From positions 558,001 through 622,000 of the forward strand of contig JACOEK010000003.1 in NCBI GenBank assembly GCA_024998595.1: DNA of 64,000 bases, read 5' to 3'. The DNA comes from Nitrospira sp. GTDB lineage: Bacteria; Nitrospirota; Nitrospiria; Nitrospirales; Nitrospiraceae. Position 1 is the first letter of the stretch. Every line of letters starts with the position of its first letter. Position numbers and translations under genes: made by a program. A model generated the notes under the pieces. That model made no database searches, was not told where the DNA came from, and saw only the letters and a program-made list of their open reading frames with translations. Positions 16,944 to 24,380 of the stretch are shown in pieces.

Positions 16944-18071
16944 ATGCAGAAACAGAACAGACATATTCGCCTAGTGGGAACCGTGCTAGGAATCGGACTC
17001 CTCACCGCCACCTCTGCCTATGCAGAACAGCCGCGTGAGCCGAGGGAAGTGCCATCTCAAGGACAGGCTGACGGTCGAGTGCACAATACGGACATCACCG
17101 GCGGCTTTTATGAAGACCGCTACAAGCTCGACGATTGGTACTACGATTTTTATGATAGCCCGGGCTTCTCCCGCGCTGATGCGGGCACCGCGACTTATGT
17201 GGCAAATGACAGCACCGCCAGCATGGCGGATGCCGCACACCCCTCCTTCCGCCACCAGAGGGCCTATCGAGCTGACCAGAACGCAGCTGCGACGCAGTAT
17301 GCCGGCGACCCCTGGTTTTATGCCCAGCGGGACCCACTATATGGAATTCCGGAAGCAGGACCGGGTCAATCCAATGGAAATGTCATCAAAGGTACGGTCA
17401 AGGCCGCCAAACAAGTCCGCAACCGCACGACCGGGGATCAAAACACGGTAGTACTTCTTACCACCCCGGATCGCCGGCAAATCACTGCTGACCTTGGTTC
17501 ATCTCGACGCACGATGGATTTGGCCCTGACCCAAGGCGATCCGATTGTCGTGGCCGGCTCGTGGGAGGACGTGGGCCCCTATTCGGTCCTCATGGCGCAA
17601 CAGGTCAGAACAGAGGCCAAGCGCGTCTCGCTCAACCGACACATCGGAACCACCGCGGGTGATAGAACCGTCGAGGGACGCATTCAGCAGTTTCGCGACA
17701 TTCGCATGAACCGCGGCGGGGAGGTTCACCGTGCGGCCGCAGTACAGACCCAGGATGGGCGGATGGCCCTGGTGGACCTGGGCCCGGACAACCAAGACCG
17801 GACGCCGTTACGAGCAGCCGCCGGGGACCGCATGGTCGCGCAGGGGCCGGTGGTTGAGGTAGGCAATTATCCTGTCCTATGGGCCAACCGCGTCGCTATT
17901 AATGACAGCATGCCGGTCGACGTCACCAGGACGACGGGTCCGACAGAATTCCTTCCGGGGACCGGCAATCGGTCGGAAAACTGTCTCGGTGCCGGCTGCG
18001 ACAATCAGCCCTTAAACCAGGGACAATCGGGCCGCTCAAACAGCAACGCGATGGACGGCACCACGCGCTGA
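16944..18071 (+). CDS. Exported protein with two tandem beta-domain repeats
   Basis: 375-aa protein with a signal peptide (cleavage about residue 28, SAYAE). After a Tyr/Asp-rich segment (about 55-80, DDWYYDFYD), two related units of about 75 residues follow: VIKGTVKAAKQVRNR ... GDPIVVAGSWEDVGPYSVLMAQQV (about 150-220) and TVEGRIQQFRDIRMN ... GDRMVAQGPVVEVGNYPVLWANRV (about 240-320). Both end with a GxYxVLxAxxV strand, suggesting duplicated OB-like or SH3-like barrels. The C-terminal 50 residues are low complexity with one CLGAGC pair. ATG with AAGGAG. Function unknown. Confidence 0.8.
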   Translation: MQKQNRHIRLVGTVLGIGLLTATSAYAEQPREPREVPSQGQADGRVHNTDITGGFYEDRYKLDDWYYDFYDSPGFSRADAGTATYVANDSTASMADAAHPSFRHQRAYRADQNAAATQYAGDPWFYAQRDPLYGIPEAGPGQSNGNVIKGTVKAAKQVRNRTTGDQNTVVLLTTPDRRQITADLGSSRRTMDLALTQGDPIVVAGSWEDVGPYSVLMAQQVRTEAKRVSLNRHIGTTAGDRTVEGRIQQFRDIRMNRGGEVHRAAAVQTQDGRMALVDLGPDNQDRTPLRAAAGDRMVAQGPVVEVGNYPVLWANRVAINDSMPVDVTRTTGPTEFLPGTGNRSENCLGAGCDNQPLNQGQSGRSNSNAMDGTTR

Positions 18072-18111
18072 CAGGACCCGTAAAGGCAGGGGCCCTTGTA
18101 TGGGGCAAGTC

Positions 18112-18139
18112 GGAGGACCGGCGAACAGTCCGGTCCTCC
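18112..18139 (+). terminator. Hairpin terminator
   Basis: Perfect 10-bp inverted repeat GGAGGACCGG / CCGGTCCTCC, 8-nt loop, 41 nt after the tandem-repeat gene. No T-run. Confidence 0.55.
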
Positions 18140-18178
18140 CTCCTGATCCGGTCTCGAGCGAGAGAAGGGAGTGCACGG

Positions 18179-19318
18179 ATGAAAGCGCTTGTCTACCAAG
18201 GCCCCCGCGATGTCCGAATCATGCAGGTTCCGGATGCACACATTCAGGAAGTCACTGATGTGCTGGTGCAAATCACCACGACGAACATCTGCGGCTCGGA
18301 CCTGCATATGTATGAGGGTCGCACGAACGTCGAGCAGGGAAAAGTTCTGGGACATGAAAACCTGGGGCGAGTGATTGAAGTGGGACCCGCCGTGAGGCGA
18401 GTGAAAGTCGGCGACATGGTGTGCTTGCCGTTCAACATCAGCTGCGGCTTCTGCACCAATTGCGAACGAGGATACACCGGGTTTTGCCTCACGATGAATC
18501 CCGGAGTGGCCGGGGCAGCATACGGTTATGCGGGGATGGGTCCTTTCCAGGGTGGACAAGCAGAATATCTGCGCGTGCCCTACGGAGATTTCAATTGCTT
18601 GGTCTTGCCGGAAGATGCATCTGAACGCGAGGCAGATTATGTGATGCTCGCCGACATTTTTCCGACAGGGTATGAATCCACCGAACTGGCCGGTGTGCTG
18701 CCGGGTGAAACGGTGGTGGTTTACGGAGCGGGACCCGTCGGACTGATGGCCGCCTATTCTGCCTACATCAAAGGGGCCGCCAAGGTGTTGGTGGTCGACC
18801 GGCTCCCAGACCGGCTTGGGTTAGCGGAAGCCATCGGCGCGATTCCCATCGATGACTCCAAAGCATCAGCGGTGGATCAAATTCTTGAATTGACCGAAGG
18901 CCAGGGCGCACACAGAGGCTGTGAATGCGTCGGTTATCAGGCGCACGACCCGGAAGGCCACGAACAACCCAACCTCACGATGAACAATCTGGTGAGATCT
19001 GTTCGCCCGACTGGAGGAATCGGTGTGATCGGCGTCTTTGTTCCGGAGGATCCTCAAGCAGTGGATCGGCTGGAACGAAAGGGGCAGATTGCCTTCGATC
19101 TCGGCTTGTTCTTCTCGAAGGGATTACGGATGGGCTCGGGCCAAGCCAACGTGAAAAAATACAACCGCTATTTGTGCAATTTGATTCACGAGGGGAAGGC
19201 CAAGCCGTCCTTTCTCGTGTCTCATCAGTTGGCGTTAGATGAAGCGCCGGAGGCCTACCAACAATTCGATTCGCGCAAACGTGGTTGGACGAAGGTGATT
19301 TTGAGACCGGCGGCATGA
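18179..19318 (+). CDS. Zinc-dependent dehydrogenase, glutathione-independent formaldehyde dehydrogenase type
   Basis: 379-aa medium-chain dehydrogenase. Seen: the catalytic zinc region NICGSDLHMYEGRT with GHENLGRV (Cys about 38, His-Glu about 59-60), structural-zinc cysteines in NISCGFCTNCERGYTGFC, and the NAD fold VVVYGAGPVGLMAAYSAY (about 178). The GSDLHMYEGR signature and the late CECVGYQAHDPEGHE block are characteristic of the Pseudomonas-putida-type formaldehyde dehydrogenase, which binds NAD tightly. It may detoxify aldehydes. ATG with AAGGGAG upstream. The exact substrate is inferred; other small aldehydes or alcohols are possible. Confidence 0.87.
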   Translation: MKALVYQGPRDVRIMQVPDAHIQEVTDVLVQITTTNICGSDLHMYEGRTNVEQGKVLGHENLGRVIEVGPAVRRVKVGDMVCLPFNISCGFCTNCERGYTGFCLTMNPGVAGAAYGYAGMGPFQGGQAEYLRVPYGDFNCLVLPEDASEREADYVMLADIFPTGYESTELAGVLPGETVVVYGAGPVGLMAAYSAYIKGAAKVLVVDRLPDRLGLAEAIGAIPIDDSKASAVDQILELTEGQGAHRGCECVGYQAHDPEGHEQPNLTMNNLVRSVRPTGGIGVIGVFVPEDPQAVDRLERKGQIAFDLGLFFSKGLRMGSGQANVKKYNRYLCNLIHEGKAKPSFLVSHQLALDEAPEAYQQFDSRKRGWTKVILRPAA

Positions 19319-19345
19319 CCAGTACCGCGAGCGGGCGGAGCGGTC

Positions 19346-19693
19346 TTACAATCGAATCGTAATGCTGCTTCGCCCGGAAACCGGGTCCAGACTGGTGACC
19401 ATCGTCCGGACCCGTCGCTCAACCACACTTTCGATTCGCTGCATGAGCACATCTTGGCACGAGGTAAACATCGCTTCGTGTACCTGCCTCAGCAGAGCCC
19501 GCCCCTCCTCGGACTGAGCCAATCGAGCCTCGGCAGGAACGGCACCGTTTCTCGTGATCGTGGCATTGATCACATCGTCGGCTAATTGTACCTGCACGTG
19601 CGAGTAATTCGACTTCATGAACTCCGTATGGAAATTCAAGATCGCCAGCATGACGGCGTACTCGAGATCGGCTGTGCTCCTGGCCTGCCCCAT
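19346..19693 (-). CDS. DUF2294 family protein
   Basis: 115-aa cytoplasmic protein matching the DUF2294 pattern: HTEFMKSNYSHVQVQLADDVINATITRNGAVPAEARLAQSEEGRALL (the AExxLAxSEEGR core is typical), then TSLDPVSGRSSITIRL at the end. The fold is a short alpha/beta unit of unknown role. ATG with GGAGG upstream. It is convergent with the formaldehyde dehydrogenase and co-directional with the zinc-ribbon and regulator genes upstream. Confidence 0.82.
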   Translation of the reverse strand: MGQARSTADLEYAVMLAILNFHTEFMKSNYSHVQVQLADDVINATITRNGAVPAEARLAQSEEGRALLRQVHEAMFTSCQDVLMQRIESVVERRVRTMVTSLDPVSGRSSITIRL

Positions 19694-19816
19694 ACGACTA
19701 TCCTCCCGTTACCTGCACCTGAGATGAGGAGCCCGCGCGAAGCACCGCCGGCCGTTCCACTCTCCTAGCAGTCGCGCAGCCCACGCGGCTCATCTCGGGG
19801 TGGAAGCCTGGAGGCA

Positions 19817-20017
19817 TCATGACAGGGAGGTCACCACCGCAAGCCGGGCCCGGTCCCCACGAGGCTCGGCTCGTTCGCGCCGGTTTTTCAGAATGACCGG
19901 ATCGACAATGTCGCCGCACATCATGCAGTGCAAAGCTTGGAACCCCTGGCCCTGGGTCTCCAATAGATGATCATAAGCTTCCCGATACATCGGACTATTG
20001 CATCGCAGGCAATTCAT
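19817..20017 (-). CDS. Mini zinc-ribbon protein, paralogue B
   Basis: 66-aa protein, MNCLRCNSPMYREAYDHL, with a second pair CMMCGDIVDPVI, a likely four-cysteine zinc site. ATG at 20017 with GGAGG 5 nt upstream; a longer open frame to 20266 is not supported by a ribosome site. It is homologous to the 73-aa protein at 9367 but lies on the other strand 10 kb away. The tail is Arg-rich as in that protein. The 266-bp gap up to the regulator at 20284 contains no gene. Function unknown. Confidence 0.75.
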   Translation of the reverse strand: MNCLRCNSPMYREAYDHLLETQGQGFQALHCMMCGDIVDPVILKNRRERAEPRGDRARLAVVTSLS

Positions 20018-20283
20018 CACGCCTCCGTTCGGTCGTTCTGTCGTGCAGGAATGCTCGGACTCTGCTGCTGTAGAAATAATGTGCAAAGCCTGGTCCAGGA
20101 GTCTTCCGCGAGGGGCAGAACAACGGGGACTGCCGGATTCACATGAAAACCGGTAGTTATCAAAGAGGCACCGGCGCGCGCCCTCACTTAAGCAGGGGGA
20201 ATCGGGACTCCGGATGAAGAGGGAGTGTACGCGCGCACCAACGCAGCAGGGACTGTGCGCCGGCACTCGGATAACAACGCTTG

Positions 20284-21690
20284 TTAGGTGCGAGGTTTCC
20301 GGCGGCGGTCTAACATCCAGCGGGTGACACCCAAGTGCTTTGCGGCCAAGGTTTTGTTCCCACCGGAACGGGCCAATACTTCCTCGATGATGCGGTCTTC
20401 CAGATCGGCGAGAGTCTGCGCGCCGACCTGAAAACTGATCTGCACCTGCTCCTGATCGACTGGTGCCGCACCGGGAGACGGAGTCGCGGAGAATGCCCGG
20501 ACCGACGTGGAAACCGCCTGTTGCACGTCTCCGGGAAAGTTGATGGCCTCGAGGGTCGTCCCTCCGCAGAACAAGACGGCGCGCTCGATCAAATTGCTCA
20601 GTTCCCGCACGTTACCGGGAAGCTGATACTCCCGGAGCAGGGCCTGCGCGCTGGCCCCCAACGTGCGAACCGGTTTGGTAAGGGCCAGGGCGGACCGGGT
20701 CAGGAATTGTTCGGCCAGCGGAATGATGTCGTCCCGCCTCTCTCGGAGCGGCGGGACGACCAGGGTTACGACGTTCAGCCGGAAGTACAGATCCTCTCGG
20801 AACTCTCCCTTGGCCACAGCCTCCTTCAGATTACGATTGGTCGCGGCCATCACCCGCACATCGATGGGGATGTTTGCGGCGCCGCCGACCCGGCGAATCG
20901 TGCGTTCTTCCAAGACCCGGAGCAGCTTGGCCTGTAGCGGAAGCGGCAGGTCGCCGATTTCGTCAAAAAAAATGGTTCCTCCCTCGGCCAATTCGAGGAG
21001 ACCGCATTTTTTTCCGGTCGCTCCGGTAAAGGCTCCCTTCTCATGTCCGAAGAGCTCACTCTCGAAAAGGTCCCGGGGGATCGAGGGACAGTCCACCTCC
21101 ACACAAGGTTTTCCGGCGCGGGCGCTGTTGTAATGGATGACCCGGCCCATGTACTGCTTGCCGGTCCCCGTTTCGCCCTGGAGCAATACCGTCACCCGAT
21201 CGTTTTTGATCAGCTCCTGCAGGTGGGCGAGAAAATCTCTCGTGACAGGACTTCGGGCAATCACACGGTCGAGGGCATACCGGGCGGCATCCTGCCCGCT
21301 GTGCAATTGCACCTGCCGCTGTAGCGTCAGATACTCCGTGGCCCGTCGCAGCGTGTGAAGGAGATCGTCCATGTCGATGCTCTTGGCGACGAAATCAAAC
21401 GCGCCCAGCCGCATCGCCTCCACCGCATCTTTCACCGTCCCCCTCGCCGTCAACACAATGACCGGAAGCCCCGGTAACAACTGTTTCACCCGGGCCAGCA
21501 CATCCAGCCCGGAGAGATTCGGCATGACAAGATCCGCGACGAGCACATCCGGCTCAAAGGACCGGAGGAGTCCCAGCGCCTCCTCGCCCGAGCCCGCCGT
21601 TTGCACGACATAGCCCTGATCGCGCAGGCGTAAGGCAAAGGCCTCACGAACCGACGCCTCATCTTCTAGCAACAACAGCTGCCACGCCAT
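20284..21690 (-). CDS. Sigma-54-dependent response regulator of the DAB locus
   Basis: 468-aa NtrC-type activator. Receiver (about residues 3-120, phospho-acceptor Asp in DVLVADLVMPNLSG), AAA+ domain (about 140-370, Walker A GETGTGKQ, intact sigma-54 loop GAFTGA, Walker B TIFFDEIGDLP) and a C-terminal Fis-type helix (GGNKTLAAKHLGVTRWMLDRR). ATG at 21690 is preferred over an in-frame GTG at 21723, which has no ribosome site. It lies directly after the PAS/GAF histidine kinase in the dab operon, so it is the probable output partner, controlling sigma-54 promoters in response to a carbon or redox signal (inferred). The last helix ends abruptly with RRKPRT, slightly short. Confidence 0.93.
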   Translation of the reverse strand: MAWQLLLLEDEASVREAFALRLRDQGYVVQTAGSGEEALGLLRSFEPDVLVADLVMPNLSGLDVLARVKQLLPGLPVIVLTARGTVKDAVEAMRLGAFDFVAKSIDMDDLLHTLRRATEYLTLQRQVQLHSGQDAARYALDRVIARSPVTRDFLAHLQELIKNDRVTVLLQGETGTGKQYMGRVIHYNSARAGKPCVEVDCPSIPRDLFESELFGHEKGAFTGATGKKCGLLELAEGGTIFFDEIGDLPLPLQAKLLRVLEERTIRRVGGAANIPIDVRVMAATNRNLKEAVAKGEFREDLYFRLNVVTLVVPPLRERRDDIIPLAEQFLTRSALALTKPVRTLGASAQALLREYQLPGNVRELSNLIERAVLFCGGTTLEAINFPGDVQQAVSTSVRAFSATPSPGAAPVDQEQVQISFQVGAQTLADLEDRIIEEVLARSGGNKTLAAKHLGVTRWMLDRRRKPRT

Positions 21691-21951
21691 GTCAGCACAT
21701 CCCGATGTTGAGGTCAGCGCCACTCATCAATTGTTTTGTCTCCATCCCATTCTGATTTCCGGATAGCAGGCTGTAGCACACGATCTCGACAGTTCAAAAC
21801 TTCTCGTAATTGAGATCGCGGCTGTTCAAAAAGTCCATCCAGCAAGGCCGCTGCGCGACACATAATGAGCGCCACGTTTGTGGACGCCGGCGAGAGGATG
21901 AGGCGGCTGTGTCTTGCGAGAACGCTGCTGGCGGACTTCTTCAACATCCCG

Positions 21952-23925
21952 CTAGCCCTCGTGCCGGACCGGCAGCCACACATCGACCACCGCCCCCTGA
22001 CCCGGCGGGCTTTGAATGACGAGCTGCCCATGATGGCGTTCGACAATGTCCCTGGTGATGGTCAATCCGAGCCCCACCCCTTTTGCTTTCCCATTCGTAA
22101 AAAACGGTTCGTAAATCCGCTTCAAATCTTCCGCCGTGATGCCCTTCCCTCCGTCGGCGAACCGCATCAACACACCGGGTACGCGCCGGAACTCCGGCGT
22201 CAGGGTGGCATAGATAGGGCCGCCCCCTGGCATCGCATCGATGGCGTTCATCACGATATTGAGGCAGACTTGAAGAATGTGAGCTCTGGAGGCATCGACG
22301 GCCGCGAGGTCCGGAGCGAGAGAGGTTCTGATCAGAATCTGATGTTTCACGAGGTTCGGCCGAAGCAGTGTGAATGTATCGTCCAGTACCGAAGCCAGGT
22401 CGCAGGCGGCGATGTCGAAGGGCCTGGGTCGTAACTGCCCCAGGTGGGATTCCAGAAGCTCATCGATCCTCGCCGCCTCCCGGGCAATCAACCGGCATCG
22501 GTCACGGGCCTCCTGAGGCAAGGAGGTTTGCTCAGCCAAATGCGTGGCCAAGCTCCCCAGGCCGATGAGCGGATTCCGGACCTCATGTAAAATGCCTCCC
22601 GCGAGTTGGCCGACCAACTTGACCTGTTCGGTATGGCGAAGGGCTTCCAACATCTGCTCACGCTCGCTGAGATCCGTCAGGATTGCCATGAAGTACTGCG
22701 TCGTCCCGTCGGAGGCTTTCACCGGACTGACACTTTCCCAGACCAGGAACTCCGATCCGTCCTTCCGCCGATTGACGAACCGCTCCACAAACGGCTGCCC
22801 GGCGCGAATCGACTGCCAGAGCCGTTCATAAAACTCAGGCGAGTGTTTGCCTGATTTCAAAATCACCGGACGCTGGCCCAACGCCTCTTCTCGCGTCCAT
22901 CCCGTCATGCGCTCCAGAGCCGGATTCCAATCCACGATCCTGCCGGTCGTGTCCGTCATCATCACGCCGTCTTGCGCCGAGAGGAACAGGCGGTGATAAA
23001 AATCCATCTGCGTTTCTTCGTGCCGACGGCGCTCCAGCACCGTCCCGATGGTATTCGCCATCGTGCAGAGAAATTCCTGTTCCTTCTGCGTAAACCGGCG
23101 GACGCGCTTCGAATGGGCGGTCATGACTCCATAGACGCGATCCTCGACCAGCATCGGCACACACATGCCGGCCACCGCGCCATGTTCCGTCAGCAATTTC
23201 GAGGCGGAGAACCTCGTTTCCCGCCGGAGATCGTCGACCACCACCGGAATCCGTTCCCGAATCGCATACCCCGCCTGCGAATGGGTGCCGCCTTCGATCG
23301 TCAACTTCCCGATGAGGTCATCCCGCAGCCCGCTTCCCGCCATGATGTAGAGGTGGCCGTCGGGCTCGCGAGGCACGAGGATTTTGCACAACTCCACGTC
23401 TAAGGCCGCCGCCGTTTCCTTCACCGCCTCGTTCATCAATTCCTGGGCCGATACTCCGCTGACGCCCAGCGTGCCGATACGCGCGAGTACCGATTGGAAC
23501 CGCGCCACCTGCGATGCATCCTGCGCGAGGAGCACCCCTTCCGTCACGTCTTCCAACACCATCAAGACGCCACGCTCTCTCCGATAGGGCACCACGTTGA
23601 ACCGGCAGGCATAATAGAGGGGGCGCCCGTCATGGGCCAGCAGTTGATACTCCACGCTCTTCCGCGAACCCAGATCGCGCTGGTTCCAGGCGATGGCATC
23701 ATCCAGCAGTCGTTTTCGCAACGCAGGCTCCCCGCCCTCCGCCTGAGGCGGCGCATTCTCGACCAATTCCGCGAATTGAGAGTTTTCGAAGATGAGAAGG
23801 CCCTTGCACACGAAGCACAGACCGCCGTCGATGCAGTCGCTCAACCAGGACAGGACCTCCGCGGCGGCAGGTTCGGACCGGACCGGCCGGGAGGCTTTGG
23901 AACGGGTGCGATGGGAAGAGGGCAT
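21952..23925 (-). CDS. PAS-GAF-PAS sensor histidine kinase
   Basis: 657-aa soluble histidine kinase, no membrane segment. Domain order: an N-terminal PAS-like sensor (about 20-130), GAF (about 150-310), a second PAS (about 325-440), HisKA with phospho-His in GGILHEVRNPLIGLGSL (about 460-475) and HATPase (N box NIVMNAIDAMP, G1 DGGKGI, G2 GVGLGLTI). ATG at 23925 has an AGGA site; a GTG nine codons upstream is an alternative. It lies 114 nt downstream of the PII-like gene and upstream of its likely sigma-54 partner. NtrB-like architecture with a cytoplasmic signal; the ligand is unknown. Confidence 0.93.
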   Translation of the reverse strand: MPSSHRTRSKASRPVRSEPAAAEVLSWLSDCIDGGLCFVCKGLLIFENSQFAELVENAPPQAEGGEPALRKRLLDDAIAWNQRDLGSRKSVEYQLLAHDGRPLYYACRFNVVPYRRERGVLMVLEDVTEGVLLAQDASQVARFQSVLARIGTLGVSGVSAQELMNEAVKETAAALDVELCKILVPREPDGHLYIMAGSGLRDDLIGKLTIEGGTHSQAGYAIRERIPVVVDDLRRETRFSASKLLTEHGAVAGMCVPMLVEDRVYGVMTAHSKRVRRFTQKEQEFLCTMANTIGTVLERRRHEETQMDFYHRLFLSAQDGVMMTDTTGRIVDWNPALERMTGWTREEALGQRPVILKSGKHSPEFYERLWQSIRAGQPFVERFVNRRKDGSEFLVWESVSPVKASDGTTQYFMAILTDLSEREQMLEALRHTEQVKLVGQLAGGILHEVRNPLIGLGSLATHLAEQTSLPQEARDRCRLIAREAARIDELLESHLGQLRPRPFDIAACDLASVLDDTFTLLRPNLVKHQILIRTSLAPDLAAVDASRAHILQVCLNIVMNAIDAMPGGGPIYATLTPEFRRVPGVLMRFADGGKGITAEDLKRIYEPFFTNGKAKGVGLGLTITRDIVERHHGQLVIQSPPGQGAVVDVWLPVRHEG

Positions 23926-24039
23926 CAAGGTCCTGCGCGTCCGGAGTCTCACATGATCGATGCGGCACGTTCATGCGTGCGCTGCCAGTATACCGAGCAG
24001 GCCCGACCCCGTCGAGGGGAAGACCGGGGATCGCCGAGT

Positions 24040-24363
24040 CTATGGCACCACGAAATGATCCCGCCGGGTGACCGCGACGTCGCTGACGAACATGGCGCCC
24101 GAGTGTTTATGAAACACGGGCCCGAGACCTGCCAGAATCGGCTCGATCCGCTCCTCCGGCACCACGGTGAACACGATCACCTGGCTGCTGGTGTCGTCAA
24201 ACAACAGATGTCCTTCGTGGAATCCATGGTGGCCCTTGCCCGACACGTTGTTGATGATCGTGTAGCCGGTCGCGCCCACCCGGTCCAACAGACTGGTGAC
24301 GATTTTTAGATGTTCCCCTTCGACCACAATGCGAATCTCTTTCATCGGATGCAACGTCAGCAT
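24040..24363 (-). CDS. PII-like signalling protein associated with DabAB
   Basis: 107-aa PII-superfamily protein (trimeric ferredoxin-like fold expected). Start ATG 24363 has GGAGG and a purine-rich tract upstream; a longer frame overlaps dabA and is rejected. Core strands: EIRIVVEGEHLKIVTSLLDRVGATGYTIINNVSG, and VFHKHSGAMFVSDVAVT at the end. The T-loop region (GKGHHGFHEGH) is His-rich and lacks the Tyr that canonical GlnB/GlnK use for uridylylation, so it belongs to the PII-like group found next to bicarbonate or DIC transporters (for example CPII). It lies 17 nt after dabA. Probable role: binding an adenylyl nucleotide and bicarbonate and modulating the pump. Inferred. Confidence 0.85.
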   Translation of the reverse strand: MLTLHPMKEIRIVVEGEHLKIVTSLLDRVGATGYTIINNVSGKGHHGFHEGHLLFDDTSSQVIVFTVVPEERIEPILAGLGPVFHKHSGAMFVSDVAVTRRDHFVVP

Positions 24364-24380
24364 ACTCCGCCCCCTTCCTC

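Noticed and set aside
23494-24309. 271-codon plus-strand frame antisense to the kinase and PII-like gene
   Set aside because: Shadow of well-defined genes; composition unlike the neighbours.
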